Shown here one piece after another: positions 18,470 through 25,927 of a DNA stretch of 64,000 nucleotides. The stretch lies in the NCBI RefSeq assembly GCF_042683665.1, contig NZ_JBHUOO010000048.1. One strand, 5' to 3'. Under the pieces are notes generated by a model that made no database searches, was not told where the DNA came from, and was given only the letters and a program-made list of their open reading frames with translations. A program made the translations under genes and the position numbers. The DNA comes from Leeuwenhoekiella polynyae. GTDB lineage: Bacteria > Bacteroidota > Bacteroidia > Flavobacteriales > Flavobacteriaceae. Every line of letters starts with the position of its first letter. The first letter of the stretch is position 1.

Positions 18470-18477
18470 CAAAAATA
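18470..18477 (-). promoter_or_regulatory. -7 promoter element for the yceI-like gene
   Basis: On the minus strand this reads TATTTTTG, an exact TAnnTTTG, ending 32 bases before the ATG at 18437. No matching TTTG at the -33 spacing was found, so this is a half-match. Confidence 0.4.
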
Positions 18478-18530
18478 GAAGAAACAATAACATTTGCTCT
18501 TAAATAAACTATAAAATATATTGGTGACAT

Positions 18531-18563
18531 TTTGACATTTTTACAACAATGGCAGTACTTTTG
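18531..18563 (+). promoter_or_regulatory. Bacteroidota-type promoter of grpE-dnaJ
   Basis: TTTG at 18531-18534 and TACTTTTG at 18556-18563 are separated by 21 bases, fitting the -33 TTTG / -7 TAnnTTTG promoter of Bacteroidota. The grpE ATG at 18591 lies 27 bases further on. The promoter overlaps the ATG at 18549, which rules that codon out as the start. Confidence 0.78.
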
Positions 18564-18590
18564 CCAATTGCAAAGCAAATAAGATATACA

Positions 18591-19157
18591 ATGAGTTCAG
18601 AAAATAAAGAAGAGATCCTTCACGAGAACGAAGAAAATAAAGCGCAAGATGTGCAACAGGCTGATGCAGAGTCACAAAGTGATGCTGTTGAAATTGAAGA
18701 TAGCGAAGATGAATTGGCTAAATATAAAGCTGACTTAGAAAAGGAAAAAGATAAATTTTTACGTCTTTTTGCTGAATTTGAAAACTATAAACGTCGCACA
18801 AGTAAAGAGCGTGTAGAAATGTTTAAGACCGCAGGTCAGGAAGTTATGCAGGCTATGCTGCCAGTTCTGGACGATTTTGACAGAGCGATGACAGAAATTC
18901 AAAAAGCAAAAGACAAAAACCTGCAAAAAGGTGTAGAGCTTATCAGTAATAAGTTGAGAGAGACACTTAAGGCAAAAGGTTTAAAGCAAATGGAAGTAAA
19001 AACCGGTGACGCTTTTGATGCTGACTTACATGAGGCAATCACACAGATTCCGGCTCCTAAAGATAGCTTGAAAGGTAAAATTGTTGATGTAGTTGAGAAC
19101 GGATATCAGTTGGGAGAAAAAATCATTCGCTACCCAAAGGTTGTAGTTGGGCAGTAA
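18591..19157 (+). CDS. grpE: Nucleotide exchange factor GrpE
   Basis: A 188-residue cytoplasmic cochaperone that releases ADP from DnaK. An acidic, disordered N-terminus (residues 1-45, rich in Glu and Asp) leads into the long dimerisation helix (ELAKYKADLEKEKDKFLRLF, EFENYKRRTSKERVEM). The beta-wing domain follows with GVELISNKLRETLKAKGLKQ and the conserved end NGYQLGEKIIRYPKVVVGQ. The start at 18591 is chosen because the promoter -7 element lies over the earlier ATG. It is 41 bases upstream of dnaJ, the usual heat-shock pair. dnaK is not in the window. Confidence 0.95.
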   Translation: MSSENKEEILHENEENKAQDVQQADAESQSDAVEIEDSEDELAKYKADLEKEKDKFLRLFAEFENYKRRTSKERVEMFKTAGQEVMQAMLPVLDDFDRAMTEIQKAKDKNLQKGVELISNKLRETLKAKGLKQMEVKTGDAFDADLHEAITQIPAPKDSLKGKIVDVVENGYQLGEKIIRYPKVVVGQ

Positions 19158-19198
19158 GAAGTAAGAGTTACTACTAATAAATTGAAGCAGAGACAGGG

Positions 19199-20326
19199 AT
19201 GAAAGAAGATTATTACGACATACTAGGCTTAAGCAAAAATGCAACGGCTGCAGAGATAAAAAAGGCATATAGGAAGAAGGCGATCAAGTATCACCCAGAT
19301 AAAAATCCGGGGGATTCTGAAGCTGAAGAACTCTTTAAGAAAGCTGCAGAAGCATATGAAGTACTAGGTGATGAAAATAAACGTGCGCGTTACGATCAAT
19401 ACGGTCATCAAGCCTTTGAAGGCGGTGGCTTTGGCGGCGGTGGCGGCATGAATATGGACGACATCTTTAGCCAGTTTGGTGATATTTTCGGTAGCGCCTT
19501 TGGTGGCGGCGGAGGCGGTTTTGGAGGCTTCGGTGGCGGCTTTGGCGGTCAGCGAAGAACCAAAGGAAGTAACTTACGTATACGTGTAAAACTTACTTTA
19601 GAAGAAATTGCCAATGGTGCAGAGAAAAAGATCAAAGTAAAGCGTAAAAAGCAAGCAAGCGGTACAACTTATAAAACCTGTACAACTTGTGGTGGTAGTG
19701 GTCAAGTTACTCGAGTTACGAATACGATTTTAGGTAGAATGCAAACAGCTTCTCCTTGTACAGCATGTGGCGGTAGCGGTCAGATTATAGAATCTAAAGC
19801 TGCAGACGCAGATTCCCAAGGAATGAAGACCGAAGAAGAAACGGTTTCCATCAAAATACCGGCTGGTGTTGTAGACGGAATGCAGTTAAAAGTTACCGGA
19901 AAAGGTAACGAAGCACCAGGTAATAATGGTATTGCAGGTGACTTGCTCGTGGTGATTGAAGAAGCGCAGCATGACACATTAAGCCGTGAAGGAGATAATT
20001 TACATTACGATTTATATATAAGTATTCCTGAAGCAGTTCTGGGTACAAGTAAAGAGATTGATACCGTTACCGGTAAGGTGCGAATCAAAATTGAAGAGGG
20101 AGCTCAAAGCGGTAAGATATTACGTTTACGCGGAAAAGGTATTCCGTCAATTAACGGGTATGGTAAAGGAGATTTATTGGTACACGTGAATGTGTGGACG
20201 CCTAAAAACCTCAATAAAGAACAAAAAACTTTCTTTGAAAATATGCTTGATGATGAGCATTTCTCTCCGCAACCACAGCGAGAGGATAAGTCTTTTTTCG
20301 AGAAGGTTAAAGACATGTTTTCTTAG
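19199..20326 (+). CDS. dnaJ: Chaperone DnaJ with reduced zinc finger
   Basis: A 375-residue Hsp40 that delivers substrates to DnaK and stimulates its ATPase. The J domain (residues 1-70) has the HPD motif in KYHPDKNPGD. A Gly/Phe-rich linker spans about residues 78-122. The C-terminal substrate and dimerisation domains follow (VSIKIPAGVVDGMQLKVTGK, DLYISIPEAVLGTSKEIDTV). The zinc-finger region retains only two CxxCxGxG motifs (CTTCGGSG and CTACGGSG), where classical DnaJ has four. The motifs lost are those expected to form zinc centre I. I believe this form is widespread in Flavobacteriaceae, so it is probably functional. It is cotranscribed with grpE and followed by hairpin structures. Confidence 0.94.
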   Translation: MKEDYYDILGLSKNATAAEIKKAYRKKAIKYHPDKNPGDSEAEELFKKAAEAYEVLGDENKRARYDQYGHQAFEGGGFGGGGGMNMDDIFSQFGDIFGSAFGGGGGGFGGFGGGFGGQRRTKGSNLRIRVKLTLEEIANGAEKKIKVKRKKQASGTTYKTCTTCGGSGQVTRVTNTILGRMQTASPCTACGGSGQIIESKAADADSQGMKTEEETVSIKIPAGVVDGMQLKVTGKGNEAPGNNGIAGDLLVVIEEAQHDTLSREGDNLHYDLYISIPEAVLGTSKEIDTVTGKVRIKIEEGAQSGKILRLRGKGIPSINGYGKGDLLVHVNVWTPKNLNKEQKTFFENMLDDEHFSPQPQREDKSFFEKVKDMFS

Positions 20327-20354
20327 ATTTTAAGATGATATTAAGAAAAAAGTG

Positions 20355-20395
20355 TATATTTGAATATCACTAATCACTAGTTAGTGATATTTTTC
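20355..20395 (+). promoter_or_regulatory. -7 element TATATTTG plus palindrome; operator or terminator hairpin
   Basis: TATATTTG at 20355-20362 is an exact -7 consensus. It abuts a perfect 10-bp inverted repeat, ATATCACTAA at 20364-20373 and TTAGTGATAT at 20381-20390, with a 7-base spacer and a T-rich tail. It can be read either as a terminator for dnaJ or as a promoter with an overlapping operator. The half-site TATCACTAA is shared with the palindrome upstream of the TIGR01777 gene. No open reading frame follows. Confidence 0.5.
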
Positions 20396-20415
20396 TTTTT
20401 CATAGCAATTTTTTT

Positions 20416-20455
20416 CCCATCCTTGATGCAAATTAAGGGTGGGTTTTTGTTTTTT
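20416..20455 (+). terminator. Intrinsic terminator downstream of dnaJ
   Basis: CCCATCCTT (20416-20424) pairs with AAGGGTGGG (20435-20443) with one G-T wobble and a 10-base loop, followed by a run of T with one G. It ends dnaJ transcripts or the short transcript that may start near 20365. Confidence 0.8.
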
Positions 20456-20640
20456 AGGACTTTAGCGTTTCGTTTAGGTACTAAATAATTCTTAACTGGC
20501 TTATAGGCTGTAAGCTTTTCATATCTTTAGCTTTTATTTTCACTCGATAATCGAGATTTAAATATTCCGGGGCTTGCCTCGAATTAAAAAGTTGTTTCAT
20601 TATAATACCTTATGGGCTTGCTCAAGGTGATTTACATTCT
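20456..20640. other. Gene-free spacer before the ABC exporter, with short repeats
   Basis: No coding frame or TAnnTTTG promoter was recognised here. It contains the 13-bp palindrome CTCGATAATCGAG (20543-20555) and two related strings, GGGGCTTGCCTCGAATTAA (near 20570) and TGGGCTTGCTCAAGGTG (near 20613). These resemble fragments of intergenic repeats, but copy number elsewhere cannot be tested from this window. The ABC gene promoter must lie in this spacer. Confidence 0.3.
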
Positions 20641-21597
20641 ATGACAGACCTCTTAGTCGCTGACCATATTCATAAAAAATACGGCAATTATACCGCACTC
20701 AATGACCTTTCTATTACTGTCCCAAAAGGAAGTATTTTTGGATTACTAGGTCCCAACGGTGCTGGTAAAACTACATTGATTCGCATTATTAATCAGATTA
20801 CCATGCCAGATACCGGTACGGTTTTTTTAGATGGGGAACCTCTTGATCAAAAGCATATTATCAATATAGGGTATATGCCAGAAGAACGCGGCCTTTACAA
20901 GTCTATGAAAGTAGGGGAGCAGGTGATTTATCTAGCTAGACTAAAAGGACTCACTAAAGCAGAAGCAAAAGAACGCAGTACCTACTGGTTTGAGCGTTTA
21001 GGTATGATGAGTTGGTGGAATAAAAAAATACAGGAATTGTCTAAGGGTCAAGCGCAAAAAGTACAGTTTATTGTTACGGTGCTTCATAGGCCTAAGCTTT
21101 TAATTTTTGATGAACCCTTCAGTGGTTTTGATCCAATTAATGCATCGTTGATCAAAGACGAAATTCTTAAGTTACGAGAAGAAGGAGCTACCATACTTTT
21201 TTCAACACACCGTATGGAATCTGTTGAACAAATGTGTGATCACATTGCCCTAATGCATAAAAGCAATAAAATATTAGATGGTCGTTTGGTAGATATCAAA
21301 CGGGCATACCGCACCAATACTTTTGAAATAGGTTTAGAAACAGCAAACGATAGTTTATCAGGTTTACAGCTTTTACAAACTGAAGTTTTAAATTCAATTC
21401 CTTCTAATTGGGAAATGCATGAAGCTCATTTTAAAACTATTAATGAAAATGATCTCAAAATACAAGTTAAAATTCCTGAAGATTTAAAACCTAACGAGTT
21501 GCTGAACTTTTTAGCAGCAAAAGGGACTATCAATCATTTTGTTGAAGTAGTGCCTACAGTAAATGATATATTTATTCAAACCATCAACGCAAATTAA
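20641..21597 (+). CDS. ABC transporter ATP-binding protein, NatA-like
   Basis: A 318-residue ATPase subunit that would power the membrane partner encoded next. Walker A is GPNGAGKTT (near residue 37). The signature is LSKGQAQK near residue 138, the LSKG variant typical of NatA/DrrA-type exporters. Walker B is LLIFDEPFSGFDP near residue 157, and the H-loop is ILFSTHRMESVEQ. An extra C-terminal domain of about 90 residues follows, also common in this group. The stop overlaps the permease start by one base. Substrates of homologues include sodium, drugs and lipids; none can be assigned here. Confidence 0.88.
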   Translation: MTDLLVADHIHKKYGNYTALNDLSITVPKGSIFGLLGPNGAGKTTLIRIINQITMPDTGTVFLDGEPLDQKHIINIGYMPEERGLYKSMKVGEQVIYLARLKGLTKAEAKERSTYWFERLGMMSWWNKKIQELSKGQAQKVQFIVTVLHRPKLLIFDEPFSGFDPINASLIKDEILKLREEGATILFSTHRMESVEQMCDHIALMHKSNKILDGRLVDIKRAYRTNTFEIGLETANDSLSGLQLLQTEVLNSIPSNWEMHEAHFKTINENDLKIQVKIPEDLKPNELLNFLAAKGTINHFVEVVPTVNDIFIQTINAN

Positions 21598-22886
21598 TGG
21601 GAGCTTTAGGTTTAATAATCAGAAGAGAATATAGAGCACGGGTAAGTAATCGCTCATTTATAATCATGACCTTTTTGAGTCCGTTGATTGTAGTGGGGAT
21701 GATAATGCTTATTACCTATTTGACACAGCTCAATCAAGCCGGGAAACAAACCATTGTTGTAGTTGATGAAAGCGCAATGTTTTATAAAGAGTTTGAGAAT
21801 ACAGAGAGTATAGACTATCTGGATCTCTCTCCTGCCGGACTCGAAGTGGCTAAAACAGAGGTTGAAAAGAACAACTATTTTGGATTACTTTATATCCCTG
21901 AAAACGTAAAGAAAAATACATCAGGGGTAATTTTCTTCGGAAACGAAGCTCCGGGGATTTCTACCTTAGAAAGTATAGAGGAACAAATTCAGACTAAAAT
22001 CACCAATGAAAAGTTGCTGGATCGCGGAGTCGATCTAGATTTAATTGATGAAGCAAAAACCCTGGTTTCAATAAACATTGAGGACTTTCAAGGAGAACGA
22101 ACTTCAAAAATATCAAGCTGGATCAAAGCTGGTTTTGGGGGTGGTGCCGGGTATTTGTTGATGATGTTTATCATCATTTATAGTAATATGGTTATGCGCT
22201 CTGTAATCGAAGAAAAAACGAATCGGATTATTGAGGTAATCATTTCATCAGTGAAGCCTTTTAAACTCATGATGGGTAAAATTATGGGAACGACATTGGC
22301 TGGTATCACGCAGTTTATGATCTGGTTGATTATAGGTGGAGGTTTGTTAACTTTTTTGACGCTTTATCTGGGTTTAGATGCAACAGCTCCCAATACACCT
22401 GTGGGTAATATGGCAACTACAGATCTTGATAAAATAGAACTTATCGTTCTTGATATTCTCAATTTACCCTTGCTCAAACTAGCCGGGTTCTTCCTGATAT
22501 ATTTTATAGGAGGATACTTCTTGTATAGCTCTATTTATGCGGCAATAGGTGCGGCAGTAGATAGTGAGACCGATACGCAACAGTTTATGCTTCCTATCAT
22601 TATGCCGTTAATGTTGGCGATTTATGTAGGCTTTTTTGCAGTAATCGAGAATCCTGATGGTTCTGTAGCAACAATATTTTCTATGATACCGCTAACCTCG
22701 CCTATTGTTATGTTGATGCGTATTCCTTTTGGAGTACCGTGGTGGCAACTCGCTTTATCGGTAAGTATACTGGTAGCTAGTTTTATTTTTACCGTTTGGT
22801 TTGGTTCAAAAATATATAGGGTGGGGATTTTAATGTATGGTAAAAAACCTACTTATAAAGAAATTTTAAAGTGGATTAAGTACTAA
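21597..22886 (+). CDS. ABC-2 type permease, NatB-like
   Basis: A 429-residue membrane subunit pairing with the upstream ATPase. A first membrane helix (residues 20-40, FIIMTFLSPLIVVGMIMLIT) is followed by a periplasmic domain of about 140 residues. Five or so helices follow in the C-terminal half, including YLLMMFIIIYSNMVMRSVIE and the EEKTNRIIEVIISSVKPFKLMMGK stretch, which is characteristic of ABC-2 exporters of the NatB/YhaP group. One base separates it from the MscS gene. The pair probably exports an ion, drug or lipid; the direction is inferred from the family. Confidence 0.86.
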   Translation: MGALGLIIRREYRARVSNRSFIIMTFLSPLIVVGMIMLITYLTQLNQAGKQTIVVVDESAMFYKEFENTESIDYLDLSPAGLEVAKTEVEKNNYFGLLYIPENVKKNTSGVIFFGNEAPGISTLESIEEQIQTKITNEKLLDRGVDLDLIDEAKTLVSINIEDFQGERTSKISSWIKAGFGGGAGYLLMMFIIIYSNMVMRSVIEEKTNRIIEVIISSVKPFKLMMGKIMGTTLAGITQFMIWLIIGGGLLTFLTLYLGLDATAPNTPVGNMATTDLDKIELIVLDILNLPLLKLAGFFLIYFIGGYFLYSSIYAAIGAAVDSETDTQQFMLPIIMPLMLAIYVGFFAVIENPDGSVATIFSMIPLTSPIVMLMRIPFGVPWWQLALSVSILVASFIFTVWFGSKIYRVGILMYGKKPTYKEILKWIKY

Positions 22887-22887
22887 G

Positions 22888-23811
22888 ATGATTCAAGACG
22901 AAGTAAAAGAAACCGTTAAGGAAAGTGCCGAAAAGGTAAAGGACGTCCTCGAAGAAAATATATGGGGAACCATACAGGATTTTCTCGAGCTCGGTATTCA
23001 TTTTAAAACAGGTAATACGCCTATAGATTTTACGGTAGGCCATTTGTTACTGGTTGTGTTGTCATTTATAGTTGCAACAGCGGTCTTAAGGCTTATACGA
23101 AGCTTGATTACTCGTAAAATGAATCTTGAGAATGAGCTCAAGTTTAAGAGTATTTTCAAATTCATACGTTACATCGTTTATGTTATCGTTGTCGTTATCA
23201 CCTTGAGCGCATCGGGTATTGATGTGACTGTTTTGCTCACCGCATCGGCAGCATTGTTCGTAGGTCTTGGTCTGGCGTTGCAAGATCTTTTTACTGATAT
23301 TATCGGCGGAATTTTTATAATGATTGATAAGTCTTTGTCTGTAGGAGATGTAGTTGAAATTGATGGTAAGGTAGGTCGCATATTTGAAATTAAGCTGCGT
23401 ACTACAAGAGCGCTTACTCGTGATGATAAAGTAATCATTGTGCCTAATCATCATTTCATAAGTGACATCGTTTATAACTACACCCAGAACCATCGCACAA
23501 CGCGAGAAACGGTAAAAGTTGGCGTAGCCTATGGTAGCGATACGAATTTGGTTCGTAAAATTTTATTAGAATGCGCAGGTCAACAAAATGGGGTTCTCAA
23601 AACTCCTAAACCTACGGTGCTTTTTGAAGATTTTGGTGATTCAGCTTTAATGTTTGGTGTCTATTTCTTTATTAACGATAGCTTCTCAGACCCTAGAATT
23701 AAAAGTGAAATTCGGTTTCGAATAGATCAAGAATTCAGGAAAAACAATATTACAATTCCGTTTCCACAGCGAGATGTACATTTTTACCGCACAAACTCTT
23801 CAGACTCCTAA
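22888..23811 (+). CDS. Small-conductance mechanosensitive channel, MscS family
   Basis: A 307-residue inner-membrane channel. After an amphipathic N-terminus (residues 1-40) come three helices: FTVGHLLLVVLSFIVATAVL, IRYIVYVIVVVITLSASGID, and the pore helix region LLTASAALFVGLGLALQDLF. The beta domain contains SVGDVVEIDGKVGRIFEIKL, and the C-terminal domain starts near residue 190 with YNYTQNHRTTRETVKVGVAY. These match MscS of E. coli (286 residues). It likely releases osmolytes under hypo-osmotic stress. Its close linkage to the ABC exporter genes suggests cotranscription. Confidence 0.92.
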   Translation: MIQDEVKETVKESAEKVKDVLEENIWGTIQDFLELGIHFKTGNTPIDFTVGHLLLVVLSFIVATAVLRLIRSLITRKMNLENELKFKSIFKFIRYIVYVIVVVITLSASGIDVTVLLTASAALFVGLGLALQDLFTDIIGGIFIMIDKSLSVGDVVEIDGKVGRIFEIKLRTTRALTRDDKVIIVPNHHFISDIVYNYTQNHRTTRETVKVGVAYGSDTNLVRKILLECAGQQNGVLKTPKPTVLFEDFGDSALMFGVYFFINDSFSDPRIKSEIRFRIDQEFRKNNITIPFPQRDVHFYRTNSSDS

Positions 23812-23818
23812 AATATAT

Positions 23819-24706
23819 ATGATCAAGAAACTCATTTTTAGTATTACCGTGCTTTTTGCACTAAGTGCTCAGGCACAATCAACAGATATCGCTCGGGTAG
23901 AGTATATGCATATCCCTTTTAGTAATTCTGATAATGCGGTTGGACGTTTTAGGGCCTTGTTGCAGGTGCCTATTCCGTTGGATAAAGACTTGAATAAAAT
24001 AATCGTTGCCGGGTTTGAATACCGAAATGTAAACATTGATATAAAGGATGCGGTTCCTGCAGGATTCAACATTCAAGATGTAAGTTCATTACACCGCATT
24101 TCTGGCTACGTGGGTTATGTGTGGAAGGCTAAAGAAAACTGGCGTTTTGGTGTAAAAGCGGGTGCACGTATAAACTCAAATCTAGCCGGAAGTTTGGTTA
24201 GTGATGACTGGATTTACACGGCTTCGGTCTACGCAATAAACGATATGAAAGATGCTTCTACCACAAAGCCATATCGCTGGATTTTTGGGCTTGATTATTC
24301 AACTACTCCGGGACGTAACTTTCCGCTTCCGTTAGTTAATTATTACCGGGAATTTCATCCCAACTGGACGTATACCCTCGGTGTACCTAAAACAAATATT
24401 CGGCATTATTTAAACGATGATCATAAAGATGCTTTACAAGCTTTTGTTACACTTGATAACTTTTTTGCTAACATTCAGAACAACATGACTATAAATGATC
24501 AAACAGCAGAAAATATTTCGATGACGATTATTCTGGGTGGTTTAGGATATGAGCATTTTTTCACAAAGCATTTGCTATATTATGCATACGCAACACATTC
24601 AATAAATAATGACTTTAGATTGCGTAATAATAACCGGGACGATATTTACACGATAAATAGCGACAATACGTTTTATTTTAGAACCGGTGTCAAATTTAAA
24701 TTTTAG
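23819..24706 (+). CDS. Outer-membrane beta-barrel protein, probably DUF6268
   Basis: A 295-residue exported protein. The start is placed at the ATG at 23819, because MIKKLIFSITVLFALSAQAQ is a clear signal peptide; an upstream ATG at 23774 lies inside the MscS gene. The mature part has alternating beta-strand segments rich in aromatic residues and ends in Phe (TGVKFKF), typical of outer-membrane barrels. Its opening (ARVEYMHIPFSNSDNAVGRF) resembles the DUF6268 family of Bacteroidota. No biochemical function is known to me. Two bases separate it from the response-regulator gene. Confidence 0.68.
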   Translation: MIKKLIFSITVLFALSAQAQSTDIARVEYMHIPFSNSDNAVGRFRALLQVPIPLDKDLNKIIVAGFEYRNVNIDIKDAVPAGFNIQDVSSLHRISGYVGYVWKAKENWRFGVKAGARINSNLAGSLVSDDWIYTASVYAINDMKDASTTKPYRWIFGLDYSTTPGRNFPLPLVNYYREFHPNWTYTLGVPKTNIRHYLNDDHKDALQAFVTLDNFFANIQNNMTINDQTAENISMTIILGGLGYEHFFTKHLLYYAYATHSINNDFRLRNNNRDDIYTINSDNTFYFRTGVKFKF

Positions 24707-24708
24707 AG

Positions 24709-25872
24709 ATGTCAAAAATATTAATCATAGAAGATGAAGCGGCCATCCGCAGGGTTTTAACTAAAATTCTTACAGAGGAAAGTAAAGAATATCAGGTAGA
24801 GGAAGCTGAGGACGGTCTGGCAGGGATGGAGAAAATTAAAGACAATGATTATGATCTTGTTCTCTGTGATATTAAAATGCCAAAGATGGATGGCGTAGAG
24901 GTACTGGAAGCTACAAAAAAGATAAAGCCTGAAATACCCATGGTCATGATTTCAGGGCATGGAGATCTGGATACCGCTGTAAATACGATGCGTTTGGGCG
25001 CCTTTGATTATATTTCAAAACCACCGGATCTCAACAGACTTTTAAACACGGTTCGTAATGCTTTAGACCGAAAGAATCTGGTTGTTGAAAATACCCGTCT
25101 CAAGAATAAGGTCAGTAAGCAGTATGAGATGATTGGTGAGAGCGAAGCCATTATCAAGATCAAAGATATTATAGAAAAAGTAGCTCCCACCGAAGCGCGT
25201 GTACTCATTACCGGGCCTAATGGAACCGGGAAAGAACTCGTAGCGCATTGGCTTCACGAGAAAAGTGATCGCGCTAAAGGCCCTATGATTGAGGTGAATT
25301 GTGCTGCGATACCTTCAGAATTGATAGAGAGTGAGCTTTTTGGTCATGTGAAAGGCGCTTTTACTTCGGCAAATAAAGATCGCGCCGGTAAATTTGAAGC
25401 TGCTAATGGCGGAACAATATTTCTAGATGAGATAGGCGATATGAGTCTTTCGGCGCAAGCCAAAGTGCTCCGTGCACTTCAGGAGAGTAGAGTTTCTCGT
25501 GTGGGTAGTGATAAAGATATTAAAGTAGATGTTCGTGTTTTAGCGGCAACCAATAAAGACCTTAAGAAAGAAATAGCAGAGGGTAAATTTAGAGAAGATT
25601 TATACCATCGCCTGGCTGTGATTTTAATACCTGTTCCTGCATTAAATGATCGTAGAGACGATATTCCGTTACTAGTAACTCATTTTTCTAATAAGGTAGC
25701 AACAGAGCAAGGGACTGCTGTTAAAAACTTCACTGATAAGGCAATCAGTAAATTACAAGAATACGACTGGACCGGTAATATTAGAGAGTTGCGTAATGTT
25801 GTGGAGCGCTTAATTATTTTGGGTGGAAGTGAAGTCTCTGAAGAAGATGTAAAACTTTTTGCCAGTAAATAG
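24709..25872 (+). CDS. NtrC-type sigma-54 response regulator without DNA-binding domain
   Basis: A 387-residue two-domain regulator. The receiver domain (1-120) has the phospho-acceptor Asp54 (LVLCDIKMPKMDG), Thr/Ser and Lys in KPPDLNR. The AAA+ domain (about 140-370) has Walker A GPNGTGKE, Walker B GGTIFLDEIGD and the R-finger region. The sigma-54 contact motif reads GAFTSA instead of GAFTGA. The protein stops right after the AAA+ domain (VSEEDVKLFASK), so the Fis-type helix-turn-helix of NtrC (469 residues) is absent. It may activate sigma-54 from solution or through partners. No histidine kinase is adjacent. I believe similar forms occur in other flavobacteria. Confidence 0.85.
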   Translation: MSKILIIEDEAAIRRVLTKILTEESKEYQVEEAEDGLAGMEKIKDNDYDLVLCDIKMPKMDGVEVLEATKKIKPEIPMVMISGHGDLDTAVNTMRLGAFDYISKPPDLNRLLNTVRNALDRKNLVVENTRLKNKVSKQYEMIGESEAIIKIKDIIEKVAPTEARVLITGPNGTGKELVAHWLHEKSDRAKGPMIEVNCAAIPSELIESELFGHVKGAFTSANKDRAGKFEAANGGTIFLDEIGDMSLSAQAKVLRALQESRVSRVGSDKDIKVDVRVLAATNKDLKKEIAEGKFREDLYHRLAVILIPVPALNDRRDDIPLLVTHFSNKVATEQGTAVKNFTDKAISKLQEYDWTGNIRELRNVVERLIILGGSEVSEEDVKLFASK

Positions 25873-25927
25873 GTTTGATGAAAACCTCTGAAAATTTTAA
25901 TATCGATTACCGCATAAATAACCAACT

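Noticed and set aside
18438..18578. Longer start for the YceI lipoprotein
   Set aside because: It would put 47 residues before a clear lipoprotein signal peptide and run across the grpE promoter.
19420..19560. Tandem GGTGGCGG-like repeats in dnaJ
   Set aside because: They encode the normal Gly/Phe-rich linker of DnaJ and are not an independent repeat element.
23774..23818. Upstream ATG of the outer-membrane barrel gene
   Set aside because: It lies within the MscS coding region and would add 15 residues before a clear signal peptide.
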